Assembly (NCBI GenBank): GCA_964538675.1
Contig: CAZIGM010000050.1
Span: forward strand, 1-11,333
DNA length: 11,333 nucleotides
Origin: CAZIGM01 sp964538675
GTDB taxonomy: Bacteria; Bacillota; Bacilli; Tepidibacillales; Tepidibacillaceae
Direction of reading: 5' to 3'
How positions within the stretch are numbered: position 1 is the first letter of the stretch; the number at the start of each line of letters is the position of its first letter. Under the pieces are notes generated by a model that saw only the letters and a list, made by a program, of their open reading frames with translations, ran no database searches and was not told the origin of the DNA. Positions 1-6,616 of this stretch are shown one piece after another. A program made the position numbers and the translations under genes.

Positions 1-177
1 AATAATAAATATTATAAAAAAAACATTATTTTTATTACGATTGCTTATAAAAATAAAAGGAACAGATAGAACGAATAGTGTAAATAAACCTATTGGAGTA
101 TATAACGTCGTTGTCAATAATATAATAAAAAAAGCACTAGCCACAATATTCTCTAAAACAATTCTGTCCTTTCCCAA
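1..177 (-). CDS. N-terminal part of a polytopic membrane protein, probably DUF2232 (YybS family); runs off the window
   Basis: An open minus-strand frame begins at a TTG codon (177-175) and stays open for 59 codons to the window edge. The start is supported by an AGAGGTG ribosome binding site 6 nt upstream and by the 12-nt gap to the preceding stop codon. An in-frame GTG at 186-184 is less likely because it lies inside that binding site. The peptide opens with MGKDRIVLENI and continues with at least two hydrophobic segments separated by short loops (TPIGLF, then SNRNKNN), so an integral membrane protein is clear. The family is inferred: the short charged N-terminus, the helix-TPIG-helix-charged loop pattern and the position downstream of rpsF-ssb-rpsR suit the YybS/DUF2232 proteins that precede the GdpP phosphodiesterase gene and rplI in many Firmicutes. 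The C-terminal part is not visible. Confidence 0.55.
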   Translation of the reverse strand, partial: MGKDRIVLENIVASAFFIILLTTTLYTPIGLFTLFVLSVPFIFISNRNKNNVFFIIFII

Positions 178-189
178 TAATGACACCTC

Positions 190-498
190 TTATTTGTTTT
201 TAATATATTGCTCCAGAATAGTTAAATCGCCATACCATTCTTCAATTTCATGTCCTTGAGTTTTGTGTTCATTTAATTTAACTATAACAGCTTTGTCTAT
301 TTTATGAAAAGGTATTCCAATTCTTCTAGCTAAAACATAAATTGCAATTAGCAAGCTAGCTAAACTATCAACAATATAAGATTCTTTGCCATGATATAAT
401 CCTTTAAATAATGCACTAACTTGTTCAACAATTTCTGCTTTTAACCATTCCAATACCTTTATATTTTTTGCTATATGTACGTTACCAGGTTTATCCAA
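190..498 (-). CDS. MazG-like family protein
   Basis: A 102-residue protein that looks mostly alpha-helical and fits the short MazG-like family found beside rpsR or yybS in Clostridia. Full MazG enzymes are all-alpha NTP pyrophosphohydrolases that bind Mg2+ through acidic residues on helices. Here E22 and E25 (EIVEQ) and D44 (IVDSLASLL) sit on two successive predicted helices, a reduced version of that pattern, so catalytic activity is uncertain. The start is TTG (498-496), preceded by AAGGAGCG about 9 nt upstream; no in-frame ATG offers a better choice. The gene follows the rpsF-operon terminator by about 125 nt and so needs its own promoter, which I could not place convincingly in the very AT-rich leader. 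The next gene starts 12 nt after its stop, so the two are probably co-transcribed. The family call comes from recall and context. Confidence 0.7.
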   Translation of the reverse strand: MDKPGNVHIAKNIKVLEWLKAEIVEQVSALFKGLYHGKESYIVDSLASLLIAIYVLARRIGIPFHKIDKAVIVKLNEHKTQGHEIEEWYGDLTILEQYIKNK

Positions 499-617
499 TG
501 ATAATCGCTCCTTTTTACACGTACTACTATAATCATAAATACTTCAACATATTGTATTGTTTTTCCTTCACAAATTGAATAACACATTTTAAAAGTTTTT
601 TTATTATAATTTATTAT

Positions 618-644
618 AATAAAAAATCCTCTATAAAGAGGATT
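618..644 (-). terminator. Rho-independent terminator of the rpsF-ssb-rpsR operon
   Basis: On the minus strand an 8-bp perfect stem (AATCCTCT / AGAGGATT, 4-nt loop, 625-644) runs directly into a T-rich run (TTTTTTATT). It lies about 170 nt after the rpsR stop and before the MazG-like gene, so it should end the ribosomal-protein transcript. The unpaired tail on the plus side is A-rich, so it would be a poor terminator in that direction. Confidence 0.85.
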
Positions 645-814
645 CAGTCTGTAACGAAAGTACGATATCTATAGTACAGCTAATCTCTGGTATAACTTAC
701 ACGGAGTAAGCTTAATTCATCGATATTAGCTTGTTTAAATCTAAAGCGTTTTTTACAGGCTGTTATTTTGGTCAATTTACCATAATTTGAAATCTAACGG
801 TAATATGAATTTTT
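645..814 (-). other. Long 3' region of the rpsF operon with inverted repeats and a broken short frame
   Basis: Between the rpsR stop and the operon terminator lie about 170 nt. They contain CTGTA/TACAG (649-653 and 675-679), AGCTAAT/ATTAGCT (678-684 and 725-731) and, nested within the latter, CTTAC/GTAAG (696-700 and 706-710). The minus strand also has a frame from TTG (775-773) with 31 sense codons to a TAG at 682-680; after the TAG it stays open for 11 more codons to a TGA at 646-644. The decoded peptide is basic and includes ACKKRFRFKQ. It has no ribosome binding site that I can see, and I do not recognise it. The stretch could be a structured 3' UTR, the source of a small RNA, or a decayed gene. 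I do not call a gene here. Confidence 0.35.
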
Positions 815-1045
815 TTATTCTGTAGAATAAGGTAATAATCCAATATGACGAGAGCGTTTTATTGCTGTAGTTAATTGTCTTTGGTATTTAGCTGAAGTAC
901 CAGTTACACGTCGAGGTAATATCTTACCACGCTCACTAATAAATTTCTTTAAAAGGTCTACTTCTTTATAATCTATATAGTTAATCTTATTTACAGTAAA
1001 ATAACAAACTTTACGACGCTTACCACTGCGTTGTTTGCGAACCAT
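815..1045 (-). CDS. rpsR: 30S ribosomal protein S18
   Basis: S18 of 76 residues, a component of the platform of the 30S subunit, where it pairs with S6 and binds 16S rRNA. The sequence contains the family core KRRKVCYF, then IDYKEVDLLKKF and ERGKILPRRVTGT, and ends in the usual IKRSRHIGLLPY block. It has a single cysteine (KVCYF) rather than a zinc-ribbon set, as in the Bacillus subtilis protein, so it is the zinc-free form. The ATG start (1045-1043) has an excellent TAAGGAGGG site 6 nt upstream. It is the last gene of the rpsF-ssb-rpsR operon, 30 nt after ssb, and its product together with S6 is the expected ligand of the leader RNA upstream of rpsF. Confidence 0.97.
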   Translation of the reverse strand: MVRKQRSGKRRKVCYFTVNKINYIDYKEVDLLKKFISERGKILPRRVTGTSAKYQRQLTTAIKRSRHIGLLPYSTE

Positions 1046-1075
1046 ATTATCCCTCCTTAAATTACTTAAATCTTA

Positions 1076-1486
1076 TTAAAATGGCAAATCATCATCTGAT
1101 ATATCTATTGGATTTCCATCATCAATAAAAGGATCCTTGCTTTCTTTTTGAGTATTATCATTTTTATTAATAGATTCAAGGGAACGAACATTATCAGCAA
1201 CTACTTCAGTAACATACACTTTTTTACCTTCATTATTATCATAATTGCGAGTTTGAATTCTACCTTCGACTGCAATTAAACGACCTTTTCCAAGATAATT
1301 TGCAACAAATTCTGCCGTATTTCTCCATGAAACAATGTTAATAAAATCAGCTTCTCGCTGCCCTTGTTTATTTGAATAGTTACGATTAACAGCTAACGTG
1401 AACGTTGAAACAGCTACTCCATTAGGAGTGTATCGTAATTCAGGATCTTTAGTTAATCGTCCAATTAGAATTACACTGTTTAACAT
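1076..1486 (-). CDS. ssb: Single-stranded DNA-binding protein
   Basis: SSB of 136 residues, which coats single-stranded DNA during replication, recombination and repair. The N-terminal OB fold covers about residues 1-105, opening with MLNSVILIGRLTKDPELRYT and containing the SWRNTAEF and KGRLIAVEGRIQTR strands. It is followed by a short polar linker (about 106-130) and the acidic tip DDDLPF, which recruits partner proteins such as PriA, RecO or exonucleases. The linker is short compared with Bacillus SsbA. The ATG at 1486-1484 is preceded by TAGGGGGA. The gene sits 18 nt after rpsF and 30 nt before rpsR, the standard bacterial arrangement that ties SSB supply to ribosomal protein synthesis. 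A domain order this complete leaves little doubt about function. Confidence 0.97.
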   Translation of the reverse strand: MLNSVILIGRLTKDPELRYTPNGVAVSTFTLAVNRNYSNKQGQREADFINIVSWRNTAEFVANYLGKGRLIAVEGRIQTRNYDNNEGKKVYVTEVVADNVRSLESINKNDNTQKESKDPFIDDGNPIDISDDDLPF

Positions 1487-1504
1487 TAAAATTCCCCCTA
1501 AAGA

Positions 1505-1792
1505 CTATTTTTCATCCTTAATAATAAGATAACGAATCACGTTTTCAGTAATTCTAAACACTCTTTCAAGTTCTTCTATTACATTTGGCTCAGATTTAAG
1601 GTTTACTAAAACATAGTAACCTTCTTTATAATCATTGATTTCATATGCCAAACGACGTTTACCCATCTCAGTAAATTTTTCAATTTCCCCGCCGTTTTCA
1701 GTAATTAAATTTTGAAATTTCTCTACTAATTCTTTAATAACATCTTGATCTAAATCCGGTTTTATTATATACATTACTTCATATTTACGCAT
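1505..1792 (-). CDS. rpsF: 30S ribosomal protein S6
   Basis: S6 of 95 residues; it forms a heterodimer with S18 on the 30S platform. The protein begins MRKYEVMYIIKPDLD, the usual S6 N-terminus, and has the RRLAYEINDYKEGYYVLVN strand pair and the C-terminal FRITENVIRYL segment. The frame is open three codons further upstream to a GTG (1801-1799), but that codon is part of the ribosome binding site AAGGAGGTG. The ATG at 1792-1790, 8 nt downstream of that site, matches the family N-terminus and is the start chosen here. It is the first gene of rpsF-ssb-rpsR, with a clear promoter and a structured leader upstream, so expression is probably feedback-controlled by S6:S18. Confidence 0.97.
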   Translation of the reverse strand: MRKYEVMYIIKPDLDQDVIKELVEKFQNLITENGGEIEKFTEMGKRRLAYEINDYKEGYYVLVNLKSEPNVIEELERVFRITENVIRYLIIKDEK

Positions 1793-1812
1793 TATATTCA
1801 CCTCCTTATGGT

Positions 1813-1863
1813 CTTAGCGGCCCTATATTTTTATAGAGCAAGGAGCGAGGTCTTTCGACTCGC
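1813..1863 (-). promoter_or_regulatory. S6:S18-binding leader RNA of rpsF plus 5' hairpin
   Basis: On the minus strand two hairpins lie between the promoter and the rpsF ribosome binding site. The first (1863-1845) has 7 bp with one bulged C and a GAAA tetraloop, and begins almost at the expected transcript start. The second (1842-1813) pairs CTTG with CTAAG and CTCTATA with TATAGGG around an AAAA loop, leaving CCG (1820-1818) unpaired in a bulge on the 3' side. A CCG-containing bulge in the rpsF leader is the known recognition feature of the S6:S18 autoregulatory motif, whose helix mimics the 16S rRNA site. The pairings and the CCG are seen directly; the control mechanism is taken from the known motif. 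Confidence 0.75.
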
Positions 1864-1871
1864 ATTTTTGT

Positions 1872-1900
1872 ATTATATCAGTTTTATGTTATATACGCAA
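1872..1900 (-). promoter_or_regulatory. Sigma-A promoter of rpsF-ssb-rpsR
   Basis: TTGCGT (1900-1895), a 17-nt spacer and a perfect TATAAT (1877-1872) on the minus strand. Transcription would begin near 1865, just ahead of the leader hairpins. The -35 box lies 16 nt after the ychF stop codon and no terminator is visible between them, so read-through from ychF is also possible. Confidence 0.85.
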
Positions 1901-1916
1901 TAATCTTACATTATGT

Positions 1917-3017
1917 TTATACGTTAAACCTAAAATGCATTACATCCCCATCTTTTACAATATAATCTTTACCTTCTAGCCTCAATAGTCCTTTTTCTTT
2001 TGCTTGAATCATTGAACCAGCATCAATTAAGTCTTGATATCCAACTACCTCTGCTCGTATAAATCCTTTTTCAAAATCCGTATGAATTACACCTGCAGCC
2101 TGTGGTGCTTTAGTTCCTTCTAATATTGTCCAAGCTCTTACCTCTTGGACTCCTGCAGTAAAGTATGTAATTAGATTCAGTCTTTTATACGCTACTTTAA
2201 TTAATTGATCTAACCCTGATTCATTCACGCCTAGCTCATCTAAAAAAATTTGCTTATCTTCCCCATCGAGTTCTGCTATTTCTGATTCTAATTTTGCACT
2301 AATTATTATTGCTTCAGTATTTTCTTTTTTTGCATATTCGTTAACTTGTTCAATAAAGACATTTGGTTTTGAGTTATTAAATTCTTCTTCACTAACATTA
2401 GCAACATATAATACTGGTTTCATAGTTAATAGATGTAAATCTCTAATTAATATTTTTTTCTCGTAATTATAGTCAATACTTCTTGCCGGTTTATCGTTTT
2501 CTAAGTTTTCCTTTAATTCTTCGAGGACTTCAAGTTCAAGTATATATTTTTTATCTCCACTTTTTAAATTTTTCTTAACTTTTTCAATTCTTTTATCAAC
2601 AGATTCTAAATCTGCTAATATTAATTCTAAGTTTATTATCTCAATATCGTTTACTGGATCAACTTTACCAGTCACGTGAGTAATATTATCATCTTCAAAA
2701 CAACGAACAACTTGTACAATTGAGTCAACTTCACGTATATGTGATAAAAATTTATTCCCTAATCCTTCACCACGACTAGCACCCTTGACTAAACCAGCAA
2801 TGTCCACAAATTCAAATGTTGTTGGAACAATTCGTTTAGGTTTTACCATATCGCTTAGAACTTCCAACCTATTATCAGGAACTTCTACTATTCCTACATT
2901 TGGATCTATTGTGCAAAATGGATAATTAGCAGATTCTGCTCCTGCTTGAGTTATTGCATTAAATAACGTTGATTTACCAACGTTAGGTAAACCAACGATT
3001 CCTGTTGTTAGTGGCAT
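1917..3017 (-). CDS. ychF: Redox-regulated ATPase YchF (Obg-family, TRAFAC class)
   Basis: YchF/YyaF of 366 residues, the normal family length. It is a ribosome-associated P-loop NTPase of the Obg group that prefers ATP to GTP. The G1 loop GLPNVGKST is at 9-17, the G3 motif DIAG at 72-75, and NVSE (207-210) replaces the GTPase NKxD motif, which explains the ATP preference. A charged helical, probably coiled-coil insertion covers about 130-200, and a TGS domain makes up the C-terminus (about 282-366). The frame is open 21 codons further upstream, but the ATG at 3017-3015 (MPLTTGIVG) matches the family N-terminus and has GGGAG about 10 nt ahead. It follows the molybdoenzyme gene and precedes the rpsF promoter. 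A 50-bp palindrome lies in its upstream gap. Confidence 0.96.
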   Translation of the reverse strand: MPLTTGIVGLPNVGKSTLFNAITQAGAESANYPFCTIDPNVGIVEVPDNRLEVLSDMVKPKRIVPTTFEFVDIAGLVKGASRGEGLGNKFLSHIREVDSIVQVVRCFEDDNITHVTGKVDPVNDIEIINLELILADLESVDKRIEKVKKNLKSGDKKYILELEVLEELKENLENDKPARSIDYNYEKKILIRDLHLLTMKPVLYVANVSEEEFNNSKPNVFIEQVNEYAKKENTEAIIISAKLESEIAELDGEDKQIFLDELGVNESGLDQLIKVAYKRLNLITYFTAGVQEVRAWTILEGTKAPQAAGVIHTDFEKGFIRAEVVGYQDLIDAGSMIQAKEKGLLRLEGKDYIVKDGDVMHFRFNV

Positions 3018-3075
3018 ATATATCTCACTCCCTAAGTTATAAATAATAATTAATATTACAATATAATAACATAAA

Positions 3076-3125
3076 GTCAAACTATATTCAGGTAGAGTTT
3101 TAATTTCACCTAAATAAAGTTTGAC
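3076..3125. repeat. 50-bp imperfect palindrome, copy A of an interspersed palindrome family
   Basis: The outer arms GTCAAACT (3076-3083) and AGTTTGAC (3118-3125) are perfectly complementary. The inner 30 nt (3086-3115) form a further imperfect hairpin with a TT loop. The inner part matches 25 of 30 positions, in the same orientation, with the palindrome at 8863-8892. It sits between the molybdoenzyme stop (3158) and the ychF start. On the minus strand a modestly T-rich stretch follows, so it might act as an attenuator or weak terminator, but it lacks a clean T run. Confidence 0.75.
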
Positions 3126-3157
3126 CAGATAAAATATAAAAAGCTTTTAATTTTTAA

Positions 3158-5167
3158 TTATTTATTTATTTTTTCTATCATTACTGCACAATCGTATAAA
3201 ATACTTCCATTGCCCATATCTGAATTCTTATTAGAAGTTAAAAAGTTAGCAGAATACCCAGAGTCTTTCCACCATCCTTCTTCAACCACTATTGTCTTCT
3301 TGTTAATACCCTGATTTACTATTGCAATCCCCACAATTTGTCCCCTATCATTATACACTTTAACTTTTTCACCATTTTTAATATTCATTTTGTTCGCAAT
3401 TTCTAGTGATAATATCACTCTTGGTTTATGATTTTTTTTATTTAGCAAAAAGATATGTTGTGAATGCAATGATTTTTTAGGATGAATTGTTAATAAATTG
3501 TATGGATATTTTTCTTTTAATTTTTCTTGCTCTTGTATACTTTCTCTTGGATATGAAAGTATTACAGTCGGAGAAAGACCATCTTGTTTCGCGCTTTCAG
3601 AATAAAATTCATACTTTCCAGATGGAGTGTAAAACTGTTTGTCTTCCCAAGGTAGATCTCGTAGAGGTAACAAAAATTGTCCTTCCTCTTTTAATATTTT
3701 TAAATTTAATCCATACTTATTTAGTGGCTTTAAAGCTATGTCAAAATACTCCTCAACTGTTTTCTCAAATCCTTTTAAATTCAATTCATTTGCTAAAGCA
3801 GACCAAATCTCTAAATCCGATCTCGTTTCTCCTAAAGGATTTATTAATTTAGGTCCGTACCTTATTATATTATGAAACATTGAACCATAATAAATATCTT
3901 CTTCTTCAAAAACTGATGTGGTAGGCAATATATAATCAGCTAGTTTAGCTGTATCTGTCATAAATAAATCAATCACTACTTTTGTTTCAACTTGCCTTAA
4001 TGCATCTATTGTTCGTTTAATGTTAGGTAATTGTATGACAGGATTACTCCTTGATATAAACATCATTTTTATAGGAGGATTTTTTTCACTTATTATCTCG
4101 TCAGCCTGGGTTGACCTTGAAAAAGTACGATAATCCGTTCGTATATCATCTCTTAACAATTCAGACCAATTAAAACTTTTACCTACCGCCAAATTTGCAA
4201 ATTGAACTCCACCACCCTTTTTACCTATATTACCTGATATAGCACCAAGTGCGTCAATTGCTCGTATTGAATTCCCACCATTCCCGTATCTTTGCATTCC
4301 TAAACCAAGAAAAGTCATTACAGGTCCTTTAGAATATATCTTTGCTAATTCATTTATATCTTTAACATAAATACCCACTTCTTTAGATATCTTTTCAATA
4401 TCTAAATCTTCAATTTCTTTGTAAAAATGTTCAAATCCAATAGAGTGTTGAAGAATAAAATTCTTATCGTGCCAATCATTATCTATTAATACTTTGCAAA
4501 TTGCTAATGCAAGTAAACCATCCATTCCTGGATTGATATTTATATATCTATTTGCTTTTTTTGCTATATTTGTTTTTATTGGATCAATTACTACTAATTC
4601 TCCACCATTTTTTTTTGCATTTAATAAAAAAGAGGAAAGATGAATATTTGTAGTAGTGATATTTCTTCCCCATATTACAATAGTTTTTGCATTTTTTATA
4701 TCTATAACACTATGACTTAATGCGTCGCCTGTATCATATATTTGCGCTTGAATTCCAGCACCCCAACACAGACTTCCATTTACTTCTGTCATACCGCCAA
4801 AAAAATTAAAAAACCTTCTATCTAGTCCTTTTAATAGACCTCCATTAGAATAATCATAGCTATGTAATACTGCTGTTGAACCAAATATCTCTTTTGTAAT
4901 CGTCATTTTTTTGCTTATTTCTCTGATTGCTTGTTCCCAACTTATCCTAACAAATCTATTACCCATTTTTTTTTGAGGATATAATAACCTTTCTCTGTCA
5001 TATATCCGTTCCTTAATCAATTTCCCTTTTCCACATATTTTCCCCTTAGTTATAGGGTGTGCAGAATCTCCTTCTATTTTAATAATTCTATTATTTTCCG
5101 TATACACTTTAAATCCACATACGTCATAACAATTTAATGGACATGCTGATTTCGACTCTTTAATCAT
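3158..5167 (-). CDS. Molybdopterin-dependent oxidoreductase (YyaE-like, DMSO reductase superfamily)
   Basis: A 669-residue catalytic subunit of the bis-MGD molybdenum/tungsten oxidoreductases, close in length to B. subtilis YyaE (about 667). The N-terminal [4Fe-4S] ligands are C9, C13, C17 and C45 (ACPLNCYDVCGF, then GKICGKG). The molybdopterin domains follow: WEQAI near 77, a probable metal-ligand region NGSLCWGAG with C134 as candidate Mo/W ligand, IVIWGRN, the substrate-channel segments, and a C-terminal MGD-binding barrel from about 550 (LLTIHPKKSLHSQH). No twin-arginine or other signal peptide is seen, so it should be cytoplasmic. No partner electron-transfer subunit is adjacent, and the substrate is unknown; a formate dehydrogenase-type label would be a guess. 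The ATG (5167-5165) has AGGAAGG 8 nt upstream. It follows the DUF951 gene by 28 nt and is probably co-transcribed with it. Confidence 0.9.
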   Translation of the reverse strand: MIKESKSACPLNCYDVCGFKVYTENNRIIKIEGDSAHPITKGKICGKGKLIKERIYDRERLLYPQKKMGNRFVRISWEQAIREISKKMTITKEIFGSTAVLHSYDYSNGGLLKGLDRRFFNFFGGMTEVNGSLCWGAGIQAQIYDTGDALSHSVIDIKNAKTIVIWGRNITTTNIHLSSFLLNAKKNGGELVVIDPIKTNIAKKANRYININPGMDGLLALAICKVLIDNDWHDKNFILQHSIGFEHFYKEIEDLDIEKISKEVGIYVKDINELAKIYSKGPVMTFLGLGMQRYGNGGNSIRAIDALGAISGNIGKKGGGVQFANLAVGKSFNWSELLRDDIRTDYRTFSRSTQADEIISEKNPPIKMMFISRSNPVIQLPNIKRTIDALRQVETKVVIDLFMTDTAKLADYILPTTSVFEEEDIYYGSMFHNIIRYGPKLINPLGETRSDLEIWSALANELNLKGFEKTVEEYFDIALKPLNKYGLNLKILKEEGQFLLPLRDLPWEDKQFYTPSGKYEFYSESAKQDGLSPTVILSYPRESIQEQEKLKEKYPYNLLTIHPKKSLHSQHIFLLNKKNHKPRVILSLEIANKMNIKNGEKVKVYNDRGQIVGIAIVNQGINKKTIVVEEGWWKDSGYSANFLTSNKNSDMGNGSILYDCAVMIEKINK

Positions 5168-5195
5168 TGTTTTGACCTTCCTAAGATATTTTAAT

Positions 5196-5387
5196 CTATT
5201 CTTTATCTATTACTTTTTTCATTTTCCTCTCAAATTCTTTCCGAGGGATTAAAACACTATGGTTGCATCCTGTGCATTTAATCCTTATATCCATTCCCAT
5301 GCGTATAACCTTCCATGCATTTATTCCACAAGGATGGGGTTTCTTCATTTCCACTATATCATTTAGATCAAATTTTTTTCTTTCCAT
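5196..5387 (-). CDS. DUF951 family small protein
   Basis: A 63-residue basic protein of the DUF951 family, which has no assigned function. The signature is visible: an N-terminal DLNDIVEMKKPHPCG, then W25, then GMDIRIKCTGC and a basic C-terminal tail. C20, C38 and C41, with H18 or H43 as a possible fourth ligand, suggest a small zinc ribbon-like fold; metal binding is inferred. The ATG (5387-5385) has AGGAG about 11 nt upstream, a long spacing, with no better alternative in frame. Genes of this family recur next to parB, yyaC and ychF in Firmicutes, and here it lies between the YkvI-type transporter and the molybdoenzyme, which it probably precedes in one transcript. The AT-rich 109 nt upstream of it show no clear terminator or promoter. 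Confidence 0.85.
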   Translation of the reverse strand: MERKKFDLNDIVEMKKPHPCGINAWKVIRMGMDIRIKCTGCNHSVLIPRKEFERKMKKVIDKE

Positions 5388-5496
5388 ATTATTCTTCTCT
5401 CCTAATTAGTAGTAAAAAATATCGATTAATTTAGCGTTCCTATATTCTATATATTTATTTATTTTTTTGTTATTTTGCTAATTATATTATTTCTAT

Positions 5497-6522
5497 TTAA
5501 TTTTGAAAAGGGTAGAGTAAAAGAGTTGCCAATAAATATAAACTAATCACTCCATATAATGGATATAAAATATTTACTAGTGTCGAAAATCCAAAAAAGG
5601 AAAGAGGTGCTATACAAACTATAATTATAAAACTTAGCTTACCTGTAGATATATGACTCCATTTTTTTTGAATTCGAGTAACTAGACCATATATATTACT
5701 TAATACTGTAGTATATATGGCGAACCAAATAGTTATTGAAACTATAAATAATAATATTAATTTGTTTTCAGGGATCAAAGAGAACAAAGGTATTTCATAT
5801 TGTTGAACATATTCTACTTTTAATAAAGCTAAATTTAACAAAATAGCAACTATTCCTAATATGCTTCCAGCAAGAATTCCGCCTATTATTATCTCTATTT
5901 TTGATTTTATTTTTTCACCTGTTGTTGACAAAACGCCTATTAAAGATATTGCATTTAATGCAGAGTAAGTAATTGATGAAGGCCATACTTTTAAATTTCC
6001 ACGTATATAATCATCAGAAATAAAGTGATTAGATAATATATATTTATAGGTAATATAAATTAATATAACTATTAGTATAGGTATTAAAATGCTATTAATA
6101 TTTATTAACCCATTAACTCCATGTTTAATAATAATCCAAGTTGCAAGTGCTAATATTATAATTCCGAGTAGATATGGATAACCTAATTGTTCTAATGTTG
6201 CTCCACTACCTGCAAACATGACTATTGCAACTGATAATAAATATAGAAATATTATTCCATCAAAGTATTTTGCTAGTTTTTCCCCCATTAAAATTTCTAA
6301 CATATCATAGTAATTAGATGTTTTATGCTTATAACTTATCCATATAATTAATATACTACTAATAGAGAAAAGAATCATAAATATCAAAATTCCTTCTATA
6401 CTTTTTAAACCATAAGAACTAAAAAACTCCCATATCTCTCTTCCAGACGAAAACCCAGCACCTATAGTTGTTCCTACTATTAATATTCCAATTTTTAATC
6501 CATTAATTATAGTTTTATACAA
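5497..6522 (-). CDS. YkvI family membrane protein (LeuT-fold-like transporter)
   Basis: A 341-residue polytopic membrane protein with about 10 predicted helices. The first helix carries GTTIGAGFSSGREIWEFF, the hallmark of the YkvI family (COG3949 as I recall), in which an unwound glycine-rich helix resembles the substrate site of APC/LeuT-type carriers. The substrate is unknown. The start is TTG (6522-6520); no ATG occurs near the N-terminus, and GGAGGGTGAG lies about 6-11 nt upstream. The gene is divergent from yyaC, with 94 nt between the two starts. Its minus-strand leader contains AAAGGAAAA, which resembles a sigma-H -35 box, but no matching GAAT -10 element follows, so I assign no promoter. 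Genes downstream on the same strand are DUF951, the molybdoenzyme and ychF. A sporulation link can only be guessed from the neighbouring yyaC. Confidence 0.85.
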   Translation of the reverse strand: MYKTIINGLKIGILIVGTTIGAGFSSGREIWEFFSSYGLKSIEGILIFMILFSISSILIIWISYKHKTSNYYDMLEILMGEKLAKYFDGIIFLYLLSVAIVMFAGSGATLEQLGYPYLLGIIILALATWIIIKHGVNGLININSILIPILIVILIYITYKYILSNHFISDDYIRGNLKVWPSSITYSALNAISLIGVLSTTGEKIKSKIEIIIGGILAGSILGIVAILLNLALLKVEYVQQYEIPLFSLIPENKLILLFIVSITIWFAIYTTVLSNIYGLVTRIQKKWSHISTGKLSFIIIVCIAPLSFFGFSTLVNILYPLYGVISLYLLATLLLYPFQN

Positions 6523-6616
6523 TTCTTACTCACCCTCCAACTAATAAACCATACTTCTAATGTATATTTTCCTTTTAATGCACATATACTTGTAATAATA
6601 TTTTTTGGAGGTATCT

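Noticed and set aside
41..259. A 72-codon plus-strand open frame
   Set aside because: It lies opposite the well-supported starts of the YybS-like and MazG-like minus-strand genes, has no ribosome binding site, and its product is not recognisable.
815..1045. S18 with only one cysteine, as an unusual loss of a zinc site
   Set aside because: The B. subtilis S18 has the same KVCYF context, so the zinc-free form is ordinary for Firmicutes.
2673..2678. CACGTG as a second parS core
   Set aside because: The flanking bases (GT before, AG after) do not fit the parS arms, and it lies within ychF coding sequence.
3487..3875. Two overlapping plus-strand open frames opposite the molybdoenzyme gene
   Set aside because: They are antisense to conserved coding sequence of the oxidoreductase, and they resemble chance frames from AT-rich DNA.
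5581..5587. TGTCGAA, a possible second 0A box
   Set aside because: It lies inside the YkvI-type coding sequence near the 3' end, with no promoter nearby; a chance match.
6562..6589. A sigma-F or sigma-G promoter for yyaC (GTATA then CATATAC)
   Set aside because: The -35-like GTATA is good, but the -10 differs from both forespore consensus sequences at key positions and the spacing is short, so it is not listed as a feature.
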